Part shown: positions 9,026 through 17,059 of the stretch, one piece after another
How positions within the stretch are numbered: position 1 is the stretch's first letter
Layout: every line of letters starts with the position of its first letter
Assembly (NCBI GenBank): GCA_016215465.1
Contig: JACRJT010000037.1
Span: 44,703-108,702 of the forward strand
Direction: 5' to 3'
Source of the DNA: Nitrososphaerota archaeon
Lineage (GTDB): Archaea; Thermoproteota; Nitrososphaeria; Nitrososphaerales; Nitrosopumilaceae
Length of the DNA stretch: 64,000 nt
Program-made: the position numbers and the translations under genes
The notes under the pieces: generated by a model
What the model was told of the DNA's origin: nothing
Databases searched by the model: none
The model's input: the letters and a program-made list of their open reading frames with translations, nothing else

Positions 9026-9047
9026 TTCTCATTCTATAAAATGAGAA
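9026..9047. promoter_or_regulatory. Inverted repeat upstream of winged-helix pair
   Basis: TTCTCATT-CTATAA-AATGAGAA, perfect 8-bp arms with a 6-bp spacer, immediately upstream of the TATA-like element of the 8981 start. A further half-site AATGAGAA occurs at 8292-8299, close to the FTR1 promoter region. Likely binding site of one or both of the winged-helix proteins. Confidence 0.5.
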
Positions 9048-9093
9048 CACTTCATAATGAAAACTTGAAAATAATTATGCCGGACAATGCAAC

Positions 9094-9822
9094 CTACTGG
9101 AATCTTGCCTGTTTTACTCTGTCTGGTTGTAGTTTTTGCCACAACACACCGAAAATCAATCCAACCGATAACCAAAATGCTGAGACCCCAACCAAAGACA
9201 CCGCCCTAAATCCATTTACTAGGTCCGCCGGAGCAGTTATCGCATCTGGGTTTTGAGGCATTACTACAAACACTGTAGCAATAAACCCCGCATATCCTAA
9301 AACTGCAACGAATCTCTTGCTTTTGAGTCGCCTGAAAACCTGATAAAACCCGAGTGCACCAAATCCTGAAATCGCGATAAACGAAACGTACAACATCTGT
9401 CTTAGAAGGATTGTTTCTGGATCTCCTACTGTCGGGGGGTTTGCAGGATATTTTGCAAATGGTATTAGATACAATGTAATCCACATGATTGCTGCAAGGG
9501 CTAGTGCTTTTTTGGCAAAACTGTTTCCAGGAAGAATGTTTTTTGCATATCCAAAAACGATTCCAAACAATGCCCCAATCGCAGTGCCAAGTATTGCCCC
9601 TGCCAACAATTGTCCACCCTTTTGCCATGCTCGGTATGAATAATATTCTGCCCAAAACTGTGACGTATCTTTTGCTTCGCCAGATGCAAACATGTGCTGA
9701 TTTTCAATTCCAATTGCCTTATCCAAATATGGTTCAACAAGTGCCAAATTTACCAGACCGTGGATGACTCCAGCTGAGCACCCAGACAACAAAATAATTG
9801 TAATAAAAAGAGACATCCTCAT
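9094..9822 (-). CDS. cbtA: CbtA, predicted cobalt transporter membrane subunit
   Basis: 242 residues with about six hydrophobic segments. It has the CbtA N-terminus (SGCSAGVIHGLVNLALVEPY), an internal GQLLAGAILGTAIGALFGIV helix and a C-terminal ALGFYQVFRR to FGVLWQKLQ portion. The CbtAB system was predicted from B12-riboswitch-controlled bacterial loci to import cobalt; transport itself is less directly proven. Thaumarchaea make cobalamin-type cofactors and need cobalt. The gene follows cbtB by 9 bp and is part of the same transcript. Confidence 0.9.
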   Translation of the reverse strand: MRMSLFITIILLSGCSAGVIHGLVNLALVEPYLDKAIGIENQHMFASGEAKDTSQFWAEYYSYRAWQKGGQLLAGAILGTAIGALFGIVFGYAKNILPGNSFAKKALALAAIMWITLYLIPFAKYPANPPTVGDPETILLRQMLYVSFIAISGFGALGFYQVFRRLKSKRFVAVLGYAGFIATVFVVMPQNPDAITAPADLVNGFRAVSLVGVSAFWLSVGLIFGVLWQKLQPDRVKQARFQ

Positions 9823-9831
9823 GACTAGTCA

Positions 9832-10047
9832 CTAGTGGCAGGGAAATCCTGCTGCATGTCTCATGTCATGGGTCAGTTCATGTATGTACAAGTCTGCATA
9901 TGCTTGTTCGCCAAAGACAATGCTGAATAATTGTCCCTGATCAAATCCTACCTCAAATATCCCAAATGCAAAAATTGTAGCTAATACAAGTAATGCGACC
10001 TTTGGAACACTTGATTTTGCGATTGTAATCTCTTTTGAGAAAGACAT
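9832..10047 (-). CDS. cbtB: CbtB, small cobalt transporter subunit
   Basis: 71 residues: one membrane helix (VALLVLATIFAFGIFEVGFD), then the YIHELTHDMRHAAGFPCH tail, whose His cluster is the predicted metal-binding end of CbtB. The start at 10047 is 25 nt from TATA-like ATTTAAAT (about 10069-10078). It is the first gene of cbtBA, divergent from a DUF4443 regulator, and the intervening 63 bp contain a perfect palindrome. Confidence 0.92.
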   Translation of the reverse strand: MSFSKEITIAKSSVPKVALLVLATIFAFGIFEVGFDQGQLFSIVFGEQAYADLYIHELTHDMRHAAGFPCH

Positions 10048-10080
10048 GAAATCTGAGCATGAATGAATGTATTTAAATTC

Positions 10081-10097
10081 TTGGATGAATCATCCAA
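10081..10097. promoter_or_regulatory. Palindromic operator between cbtB and DUF4443 regulator
   Basis: TTGGATGA-A-TCATCCAA: perfect 8-bp arms around one base, placed directly upstream of the cbtB TATA-like element and 13 bp before the ATG of the divergent regulator. Position and symmetry suit an operator that controls both genes. Confidence 0.6.
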
Positions 10098-10110
10098 TAT
10101 TTAACTAAAA

Positions 10111-10755
10111 ATGAACTCCGTGCAACAAGTGCAAACACTGCAAAACATCGTGTCACGAAAAGGATCAAGTAAGGTTCTAACGTTTTCAGTACCACATGTG
10201 TTCAAGGCATTGCAGATGTTACATGAAAATGAATATGTGAGTAGATCCAGTTTTTGCCAGAATTTGCACATGGGGGAGGGGGCAGTCAAGACAATGATCA
10301 TGCACCTAAAGGAAGAATCCATGGTAAGATCAACGAAATCTGGAACCTTTCTTACCGCCAAGGGGAAAGTCTTCATAAAAAATTTACTAGAGATAATTTT
10401 TGCGGAATGCGATATTAAAAAATGCCAAATTGCGCAAGGAAAATTCAATCACGCAGTTATTTTGAAAAATTATTCATTTGCGACAAAGACCGGAGTCGAA
10501 CAACGAGATTACACCATACTGTATGGGGCATTGGGGGCAACCACTCTCCTTTACAAGGAAGACAGATTTGTTTTCCCAAATGAAAATATCGATTGTCTAC
10601 TAAATGATCAAGAAACTAGAAACTTGCTGATAAGTGAGCTGCATCCAAAAAACGGAGATATGATAATAATTGCATCTGCAAATGATCCATTTGTTGCAGA
10701 GATTGCGGCGAAAAACTCTGCGTTGTGGACACTTGCCACGCACAACAGACAGTAA
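10111..10755 (+). CDS. DUF4443-type winged-helix regulator
   Basis: 214 residues. The N-terminal winged helix (about 25-92) has HVFKALQMLHENEYVSRSSF, the turn MGEGAVKTMIMHLKEE and TKSGTFLTAKGKVFIKNLLE. The C-terminal ~110 residues match my recollection of the DUF4443 effector region of thaumarchaeal regulators (KNYSFATKTGVEQRDYTILY, then GALGATTLLYKEDRFVFP). It probably senses a ligand or metal. It is divergent from cbtBA with a shared palindrome, so control of cobalt uptake is the best inference. A CX4C pair (AECDIKKC, about 89-95) could bind metal. Confidence 0.8.
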   Translation: MNSVQQVQTLQNIVSRKGSSKVLTFSVPHVFKALQMLHENEYVSRSSFCQNLHMGEGAVKTMIMHLKEESMVRSTKSGTFLTAKGKVFIKNLLEIIFAECDIKKCQIAQGKFNHAVILKNYSFATKTGVEQRDYTILYGALGATTLLYKEDRFVFPNENIDCLLNDQETRNLLISELHPKNGDMIIIASANDPFVAEIAAKNSALWTLATHNRQ

Positions 10756-10786
10756 ACTATTTGAAGAGTACATCACGTGTGAACTT

Positions 10787-11440
10787 GTGGCAAAATACTA
10801 CCTACTTGCAATTCCAGCAATTATTGGAATAATTGGAGGGATATTTGCAGTGACATATTTTGGAAACCAGAATAATTCCCAAGGTAAGGAGACTTTTACA
10901 ATGCAGCAATTAATTGAAAACGGTTCCCCATACGAAGGAAACCCATTGGCGCCAATCACCATAGTTGAATGGGGCGATTATCAGTGTACATTTTGTCATT
11001 TGTTTCACGACTCAAGCATGGGAACAATCAAGGATGAATACGTCCAATCAGGCAAGGCAAACTTTGTTTTTAGAGACTTTCCATTAAACGGCCCAGACTC
11101 AATTCTTGCAGCAGAGGCATCTCATTGCGCAAAAGATCAAGGAAAGTTCTGGGAGTATCATGATGAGATATACAATAATTGGGATGGCGAGAATACAGGC
11201 TGGGTGAGCAAGGACTCACTAAGCAGTTTTGCCCAAAACGTAGGATTGGATGTTGATCAGTTCAAGTCTTGTCTTGATTCATCTAAATACAAACAAGATG
11301 TCATTGACGCATATGACTTTGGGCAAAAGGTTGGAATCGATGCAACGCCGTCATTTCTTATCATAAAGGACGACAAGATTGTCAAGATTACGGGAAATCA
11401 GCCAATCGATGTATTTAGAAAAACACTTGACGACATGTAA
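10787..11440 (+). CDS. Membrane-anchored DsbA-like thioredoxin-fold oxidoreductase
   Basis: 217 residues from a GTG at 10787; the longer open frame upstream overlaps the preceding gene and its sequence is not protein-like. One N-terminal helix (YYLLAIPAIIGIIGGIFAVT) anchors a thioredoxin fold. The active site is CTFC in EWGDYQCTFCHLFHD, and the cis-Pro loop is VGIDATPSFLIIKDD. The helical insert contains CAKDQGKFWEYHDEIYNN, typical of DsbA/BdbD relatives. It likely catalyses disulfide formation or exchange outside the membrane. It begins 31 bp after the DUF4443 gene and is probably co-transcribed. Confidence 0.88.
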   Translation: MAKYYLLAIPAIIGIIGGIFAVTYFGNQNNSQGKETFTMQQLIENGSPYEGNPLAPITIVEWGDYQCTFCHLFHDSSMGTIKDEYVQSGKANFVFRDFPLNGPDSILAAEASHCAKDQGKFWEYHDEIYNNWDGENTGWVSKDSLSSFAQNVGLDVDQFKSCLDSSKYKQDVIDAYDFGQKVGIDATPSFLIIKDDKIVKITGNQPIDVFRKTLDDM

Positions 11441-11821
11441 CTATTCTTCAAATTTGTGCAAATCGTTTGCAACCTGATTGTCATATTTTGGATTTGAGTC
11501 AAGCAATCCCCTCAATATCATGTTCTTGATGCAGTATGAGACGTATTCTGGTTCAACTCCTCCATACTTTGCTGCCTTTTTTGACACATCTTGGAATAGC
11601 GTTTCATTGTCCATTTTCATCGTTTGACACATGTTAACGCGTAATAACATGCCAAGCTGAACTAGCTTGTGCATTGAAAGATCTTTTCCCTCCAGGTAAA
11701 TCTGTGAGATGGTTTCTTCCATGTGGTAGAATCCCTGAGAAGTTACCCTGTACCGGAATAGTTTTGGATAGTCTTCCAACTCGATACAGTATGGCAGCAT
11801 ATTTTTTTCCACGTACCGCAA
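11441..11821 (-). CDS. Conserved hypothetical protein
   Basis: 126 residues from a TTG at 11821; a GTG nine bases inside is an alternative. It is soluble, helix-rich and has several cysteines (PYC, VNMCQTM, VSYCIKN). No family recognised. It abuts the convergent DsbA-like gene and is divergent from the aRF1 gene. Confidence 0.6.
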   Translation of the reverse strand: MRYVEKNMLPYCIELEDYPKLFRYRVTSQGFYHMEETISQIYLEGKDLSMHKLVQLGMLLRVNMCQTMKMDNETLFQDVSKKAAKYGGVEPEYVSYCIKNMILRGLLDSNPKYDNQVANDLHKFEE

Positions 11822-11931
11822 ACCATGACTTGATTAATTATTACTGCGGCACTTTGTGACAAAAGTAGATTCCATTTTGGAATGCTTTGATTGCCCAAAC
11901 TTCTTAATACTGAATCTATAGAAGTCAAATA

Positions 11932-13206
11932 ATGGGCAAAATTACGATTGAAAAGCAGGATTCCGTCAAACTTTACAAAATAAAAAAAACACTTGATGAG
12001 CTTTCACGCATATCTGGTAGGGGAACTGAATTGATTTCAGTGTACGTTCCAAAGGGAAAACAGCTTCATCTAGTCATAAACACACTAAGAGAAGAGCAAG
12101 GGACTGCAGACAACATAAAGTCAGATCTCACAAGAAGTCATGTGGTTGACTCGCTATCGAGAGTCCAGCAGAGACTAAAGCTGTACAAAAACACTCCTGA
12201 TCATGGTCTTGTGATATTTTGCGGTGCTGTGCCTCCAGAAGGCGGCGGGCCAATTGGTAGCGAAGTTATCAAGGTCTGGGAGATAGAACCGCCAAAGGAT
12301 CTTACCACCTTTCTATACCGTTGTGATGATCATTTTCATGTAGATATTCTAAAGGACATGTTAAAGGATGACAATCTAATTGGATTTTTGGCAATTGACA
12401 CAAAGGATGCTGGATGGGGTCTTCTTTATGGAAATAAAATCGAGGTGCTGAGAGAAACAAGCTCCGGCGTTGCAGGAAAACACCGACAGGGAGGCCAGTC
12501 CGCAAGAAGATTTGAAAGGTTACGAGAAATGGAACTTACGTATTACTACAATAGAATTGCAGAAGTAACAAAGGAATTTTTTATCGACATTTACCCAATA
12601 AAGGGATTGGTTGTATCCGGACCCGGTCCAACAAAAGAAGACTTTCTAAAATCAAATTATCTTGAATATCGACTGCAGAACATGGTGATTGCTGTTTTGG
12701 ACACATCGTATTCTGGCTCAGAGGGAATTCGCGAGGCGTTTGTAAAGGCAAGCGATGTCTTGTCTGACTTTAGACTGTCTGAAGAAAAAATACTAGTTGA
12801 AAAACTATTCCGCGAAGTCAATTCTCATTCCGGTAAAGGTATGTACGGACTCAAAGATGTAATACATTATTTGAAAAATAATGTTGTTGAGACTTTACTA
12901 ATCACGGATGACACAAACCTGTACAGACTAGAAATAAAGTGCAATAGATGTCAAAACATACAGGAAGAAATCGTCGATAGATTAAAGCTGATTCCACGAA
13001 AAACCGAACTTCTAAACAAGCCTTGCCCGAGCTGTAAAAGCACAGACCAAGAGGCAATATCACAAGATTTAGTCGATTATCTATCCCTTCTTGCAGCTCA
13101 GGTTGGAACAAAAGTCGAGGTGATTTCAGGCGTCACAGAATATGGTGCAATGTTATCAAGCCTTGGCAAAGTTGGTGCAATACTCCGATACAACCCAAAT
13201 CAGTAA
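11932..13206 (+). CDS. prf1: Peptide chain release factor aRF1
   Basis: 424 residues, the normal size for archaeal aRF1. Domain 1 has the stop-codon recognition motif NIKS (in TADNIKSDLTRSHV, about 63-66). Domain 2 has the GGQ motif (GKHRQGGQSARRF, about 185-187) that triggers peptidyl-tRNA hydrolysis. Domain 3 carries two CXXC pairs (CNRCQN and CPSCKS) near 343 and 363. It recognises all three stop codons and works with aRF3/EF1A. The ATG at 11932 is 25 nt from TTCTTAATAC. Confidence 0.97.
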   Translation: MGKITIEKQDSVKLYKIKKTLDELSRISGRGTELISVYVPKGKQLHLVINTLREEQGTADNIKSDLTRSHVVDSLSRVQQRLKLYKNTPDHGLVIFCGAVPPEGGGPIGSEVIKVWEIEPPKDLTTFLYRCDDHFHVDILKDMLKDDNLIGFLAIDTKDAGWGLLYGNKIEVLRETSSGVAGKHRQGGQSARRFERLREMELTYYYNRIAEVTKEFFIDIYPIKGLVVSGPGPTKEDFLKSNYLEYRLQNMVIAVLDTSYSGSEGIREAFVKASDVLSDFRLSEEKILVEKLFREVNSHSGKGMYGLKDVIHYLKNNVVETLLITDDTNLYRLEIKCNRCQNIQEEIVDRLKLIPRKTELLNKPCPSCKSTDQEAISQDLVDYLSLLAAQVGTKVEVISGVTEYGAMLSSLGKVGAILRYNPNQ

Positions 13207-13208
13207 AC

Positions 13209-13679
13209 CTATCTTATCGCCGCACTGTCTTGCGTAGCTGTCATCACATTACCGTCCTGCGCATTGATTATTCTGTTTTTGATGCTTGCACCCTCAATTT
13301 TTTTAATCAAAAAGGTCAGTGAAAATGGTTTTTGAATTATCTGAATCGTTTCGTCTTTTAGGTCTTGGAGTTTTTGCATTATTCCCTGCCCGTATGCTGA
13401 AAGAAAGATCAGCCTTTGGTTTGGCCTATATTCTAGGATTTCTCTTGCAGTGTCGGCACCTGTTTTTCTTGGCATGTCGTGGTCTAATAGAACCAAGTCA
13501 AATGGGGGTGCTCTGCTTTTCCTAAACAGCTCGTCGTATTTTGCCTCATTTAGGTAATAATCAATGCACTCCACTCCATCTTTTGCCATCGTAACTTTGT
13601 GATTTCTTTTCTCAAGTGCAATTTTGTATTGCTTTGCAGTAAACTCGTTATCCTCTGCAATCAATATGTCAAGTGGCAT
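13209..13679 (-). CDS. Stand-alone response-regulator receiver protein
   Basis: 156 residues from the ATG at 13679 (MPLDILIAEDNEFTAKQYK); the open frame extends 18 codons further but into the promoter. It is a single receiver domain: acidic pair ED at 9-10, phospho-acceptor Asp in FDLVLLDHDMPRKTG, Ser in LIFLSAYG, Lys in IIQKPFSLTFL. There is no output domain; the last ~25 residues are a polar tail. It is closely related to the receivers at 31948 and 58936 and carries the shared palindrome centred 48 nt upstream. It could relay phosphate or act by protein contact. Confidence 0.9.
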   Translation of the reverse strand: MPLDILIAEDNEFTAKQYKIALEKRNHKVTMAKDGVECIDYYLNEAKYDELFRKSRAPPFDLVLLDHDMPRKTGADTAREILEYRPNQRLIFLSAYGQGIMQKLQDLKDETIQIIQKPFSLTFLIKKIEGASIKNRIINAQDGNVMTATQDSAAIR

Positions 13680-13718
13680 AAAAGTCTCTAACGGAAATAC
13701 GTGTTTTAAGACTAGTTT

Positions 13719-13735
13719 TTTTGTTTCAAACAAAC
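13719..13735. promoter_or_regulatory. Two-component palindrome, copy 1
   Basis: TTTTGTTTCAAACAAAC matches the consensus GTTTGTTTCAAACAAAC at 16 of 17 positions. It is centred at 13727, 48 nt upstream of the receiver ATG at 13679, with ACTAG at 13711-13715 between palindrome and start. Confidence 0.7.
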
Positions 13736-13766
13736 ATTATCAAAATATGCCAACATGAAATCAAAA

Positions 13767-14171
13767 TTATTCGTGCTCACGAATTTGCTTTGCCAGTGTT
13801 TTGAGTTCGTCATCTGACAGAATTGTTCTCTTTGTCCATATGGCGCCGGCGTCATTGTACCTTGGGATGATATGAATGTGGACGTGAGGTATGATCTGCT
13901 TTGCAGCCCTGCCATTATTCTGAGCAAGACTGAATGCATCTGCCTTTGTTGCAGCAAGTATTTTGCTTGCAATGTGAGGTATTTTGGAAAAAAGATTCCC
14001 GACATCTATTGATTCCATGTCTGTGATTTTTTCATAGTGTTTTTTTGGCACGACTAGGGAATGACCTTTATCGATTGGGTACTTGTCTAAAAACGCCACA
14101 TGATCCGTATCCTCATAGATAAAGTGCCCGTCCCGCTTTCCAGATACAATGTCACAAAATATGCAGTGCAT
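13767..14171 (-). CDS. HIT-family nucleotide hydrolase/transferase
   Basis: 134 residues starting MHCIFCDIVSGKRDGHFIYE. The ATG at 14171 lies 25 nt from TATA-like ATATTAAATT, which makes the longer open frame unlikely. The histidine triad is IIPHVHIHIIPRY near 93-105, and the N-terminal CIFC pair is a common HIT zinc feature. The PKKHYEKITDM segment is also typical. Members cleave dinucleoside polyphosphates or nucleoside phosphoramidates; the physiological substrate is not determined. Divergent from the 14318 gene. Confidence 0.93.
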   Translation of the reverse strand: MHCIFCDIVSGKRDGHFIYEDTDHVAFLDKYPIDKGHSLVVPKKHYEKITDMESIDVGNLFSKIPHIASKILAATKADAFSLAQNNGRAAKQIIPHVHIHIIPRYNDAGAIWTKRTILSDDELKTLAKQIREHE

Positions 14172-14317
14172 GATTACAACCGTGTCAAACAATTTAATAT
14201 ATTATCGATCATTTAAAATTTCGAAAAATTACACAATCCAAAATTCCTGCCATTTATGCAAGGTTAGGATTAGTATCGATTAGTTAATTAGTCCTATTTT
14301 TTGAGTGTGGGTGTTTC

Positions 14318-14926
14318 ATGGGCAAAAAAGAAAGAGAGAATAAAGAAGAGCGTCGTGAAAGCTTTGTAGACAGACAATCAAGACAAAAACGAAAAAACAT
14401 GCTAATTGGAATAGCTGTCTTGGCAGGAATTGTAGCAATTATCGCATTTGCAAGTTTTCACTTCATAACAAAAACACAATCAAGCCCGCTTAATGCCCCA
14501 GAAGGAGCCGGAAAGCTTGGGGATGAACACGAACATGCCTCATTACTGGTAAGAATCTTTGGCGATAAATTCGACTTCTCGCCGCAGTTATACCAAGTAA
14601 AAAGCCCGTACATCCACTTTGAAGGCGAGGACGGCAATACAATCCACAGACATGCGTCAAATATCAAACTAGGCTATCTGTTTGACACGATAAAAGTCGA
14701 TCTGACTGATGAGTGCTTTGCATTCCCAGACAAAAAGCCAGAACACACCTTCTGCGCAAATGAGGATTACACACTCAAATTCTTCGTCAACCATCAAAAA
14801 GTAAACAGCATCAGAGACTATGTCATAAATGAGGATGACAGAATACTGATTTCATACGGTAACGAAAATCAAACCGCAATAGATGCACAACTACTGGAAC
14901 TTGATGGCCAACTAATCAAAAAATAG
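14318..14926 (+). CDS. Conserved membrane-anchored protein of unknown function
   Basis: 202 residues. A highly charged N-terminus (KKERENKEERRESFVDRQSR) is followed by one membrane helix (MLIGIAVLAGIVAIIAFAS, about 28-47). An external domain then contains DEHEHASLLVRIFGDKFD, HFEGEDGNTIHRHAS and two cysteines (DECFAFPDKKPEHTFCAN). The His-rich HEH and HRH segments could bind metal, but this is not shown. Thaumarchaeal relatives are usually left hypothetical. A 12-mer shared with the FTR1 promoter occurs 45 bp upstream. Confidence 0.75.
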   Translation: MGKKERENKEERRESFVDRQSRQKRKNMLIGIAVLAGIVAIIAFASFHFITKTQSSPLNAPEGAGKLGDEHEHASLLVRIFGDKFDFSPQLYQVKSPYIHFEGEDGNTIHRHASNIKLGYLFDTIKVDLTDECFAFPDKKPEHTFCANEDYTLKFFVNHQKVNSIRDYVINEDDRILISYGNENQTAIDAQLLELDGQLIKK

Positions 14927-14986
14927 TTTCGCAGTTTGAAAATTGAAAATATTCTAATATAGCAAAACCAATCAGGTCATCATATC

Positions 14987-16675
14987 ATGAATAACACTGA
15001 TATTTCAAGTAGAAACGTAGTCGAAGGCACATCAAGATCACCCCATAGGGCAATGTACAAGGCAATGGGGCTAACAGATAATGATCTTAGTCGCAAATTC
15101 ATCGGAGTGTCCCATACTGGAAACGAGGCCACGCCATGTAATATCCACCTTGGAAGACTGGCACAAAAAGCAAAGGAAGGAGTTTATGATGCAGGTGCCA
15201 CCCCAAGAGAATTTAGTACCATTGCAGTAAGCGATGGAATTGCAATGGGACATGAAGGAATGAAATCATCCCTCGTCAGCAGAGAAGTCATCGCAGACTC
15301 GATTGAGTTAATGGTTCGGGCTCATCAGTATGATGGTCTTGTAGGAATTGCAGGATGCGACAAAAGCTTACCTGGTACAATGATGGCAATGGCAAGACTA
15401 AACCTTCCATCCGTTTTCGTTTATGGCGGAACAATAATGCCTGGATACTATAACGGTAAACCGCTAACTGTTCAAGACGTATATGAGGCGGTGGGAGCAT
15501 TTGATGCCGGCCAATTATCACTTGAGGCGTTAAAGAACATTGAAAACTATGCATGCCCAACTGCAGGTTCCTGTGGAGGAATGTTTACTGCAAATACAAT
15601 GGCATCGATTTCTGAAGCACTGGGCATCTCATTGCCCGGCAGCGCTAGCCCGCCAGCAGAAGACGAAAGAAGAGAAAAAATGGTATATGACACAGGAGTC
15701 GCAACTGCAAAACTTTTAGAGCTAAACATCAAACCAAGAGACATTTTGACATTCGAGGCATTTGAAAATGCCATAACTATGCTAAATGCAATAGGTGGTT
15801 CTACAAACGCAATATTGCACCTTTTGGCAATTTCAAACGAAGCAAGAGTGAAGCTCACATATGATGATTTTGAACGAGTTAGAAAAAAGGTTCCACATAT
15901 TGCAGACCTCAAGCCTGGCGGAATGTACGTCATGAATGATCTAGACAAAGTAGGCGGGGTTCCCTTAATGCTCAAAAAACTACTAGATAGAAAATTGCTT
16001 CATGAAGACGTCATGACAGTCACCGGAAAAACAATGAAGCAAAACCTTGATGCAATAACAATTCCGCCACCTGTAAATGCAGATGTTGTTAGGCCAATTG
16101 GCACTCCTCTCCATAAAGTTGGAACAGCAGTAATACTCAAAGGCTCACTTGCTCCCGACGGCGCGGTTGTAAAAATTGCAGGAGTCAAGATCGACAAATT
16201 TACTGGAAAAGCCAAGGTCTTCGATAGAGAAGAAGATGCGTTTGACGCAGTATCAAAAAACGAAATCAAAGAAGGTGACGTGGTTGTAATTAGATACGAA
16301 GGTCCAAAGGGTGGCCCTGGAATGCGAGAGATGCTTGCAGTAACTGCCGCGATAGTTGGACAGGGATTGGGCGAAAAAGTTGCACTAGTTACCGACGGCA
16401 GATTTTCGGGTGCAACGCGCGGCTTTATGATTGGACACGTTGCACCAGAGGCATATGTTGGCGGAAATATTGCGCTTGTCAAAAACGGAGACAGAATCAT
16501 AATTGACACTGAGACAAACATAATTGATCTTGACGTTCCAAAAGAAGAACTAGACCAAAGAAGAAAAGAGTGGAAACCAAGAAAGCCAAACTATGAAACC
16601 GGCGCGCTTGCAAAATATGCATCACTCGTAGGATCTGCAGCACAAGGCGCAATTACCAGCCCTGTTTGGCAATAA
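14987..16675 (+). CDS. ilvD: Dihydroxy-acid dehydratase IlvD
   Basis: 562 residues, full length. It dehydrates 2,3-dihydroxy-3-methylbutanoate and its homologue to the 2-oxo acids of valine and isoleucine synthesis using an Fe-S cluster. Cluster-binding cysteines are in [12 protein letters not shown] (about 123) and [17 protein letters not shown] (about 189-197). The substrate-binding [16 protein letters not shown] segment is at about 436-449 ([13 protein letters not shown]) and the family's [10 protein letters not shown] at about 470. Assignment is firm. It is monocistronic by spacing. Confidence 0.97.
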   Translation: MNNTDISSRNVVEGTSRSPHRAMYKAMGLTDNDLSRKFIGVSHTGNEATPCNIHLGRLAQKAKEGVYDAGATPREFSTIAVSDGIAMGHEGMKSSLVSREVIADSIELMVRAHQYDGLVGIAGCDKSLPGTMMAMARLNLPSVFVYGGTIMPGYYNGKPLTVQDVYEAVGAFDAGQLSLEALKNIENYACPTAGSCGGMFTANTMASISEALGISLPGSASPPAEDERREKMVYDTGVATAKLLELNIKPRDILTFEAFENAITMLNAIGGSTNAILHLLAISNEARVKLTYDDFERVRKKVPHIADLKPGGMYVMNDLDKVGGVPLMLKKLLDRKLLHEDVMTVTGKTMKQNLDAITIPPPVNADVVRPIGTPLHKVGTAVILKGSLAPDGAVVKIAGVKIDKFTGKAKVFDREEDAFDAVSKNEIKEGDVVVIRYEGPKGGPGMREMLAVTAAIVGQGLGEKVALVTDGRFSGATRGFMIGHVAPEAYVGGNIALVKNGDRIIIDTETNIIDLDVPKEELDQRRKEWKPRKPNYETGALAKYASLVGSAAQGAITSPVWQ

Positions 16676-16686
16676 TTAGAAAAACA

Positions 16687-16887
16687 CTAGTTGTGTAAGC
16701 TGCACACGAGAACAATTTTGTCCTCAAGTCTTTTTGCTGTAAGGCCTAGTCCTTCACCCAGTTCTTTTTTGCAAACATGACATGTTGCCTCACTTACCGT
16801 ACTATGCAAGTGGATTTCTGGTTTTGTAAAGTGTAGATCATAGTATAGAGTATGAGTTTTCGGCTTTGTTGCAAGGATCTGACTCAT
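16687..16887 (-). CDS. Small Cys/His protein, putative zinc-binding
   Basis: 66 residues ending with CHVCKKELGEGLGLTAKR and VLVCSLHN, which gives a CX2C plus CX2H arrangement that could form one zinc site. No known family. The ATG at 16887 has TATA-like TTTATATGC 22-30 nt upstream and a 10-bp-spaced direct repeat just beyond it. Confidence 0.65.
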   Translation of the reverse strand: MSQILATKPKTHTLYYDLHFTKPEIHLHSTVSEATCHVCKKELGEGLGLTAKRLEDKIVLVCSLHN

Positions 16888-16918
16888 GGGTATAATACGT
16901 CAAGATCGCATATAAAGG

Positions 16919-16935
16919 TACCGTACCATACCGTA
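16919..16935. promoter_or_regulatory. Direct repeat TACCGTA with 10-bp period
   Basis: TACCGTA-CCA-TACCGTA: two identical 7-mers one helical turn apart, directly upstream of the TATA-like element for the gene at 16887. It looks like paired half-sites for a regulator. Confidence 0.4.
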
Positions 16936-17059
16936 ATTCCTACGACCTTGTACCCAAATTAGGCTCAAAACAAAGCGATTTTTTGAAAAAATATCATTTT
17001 AATTTCAACCAAATGCTAAAACTTGTTTAAAAGTTATAAATATGCCACGGCCGCTTTGA

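Noticed and set aside
15547..16521. Two long minus-strand frames across ilvD (142 and 173 codons)
   Set aside because: Ser/Pro-rich antisense translation of a well-recognised gene.
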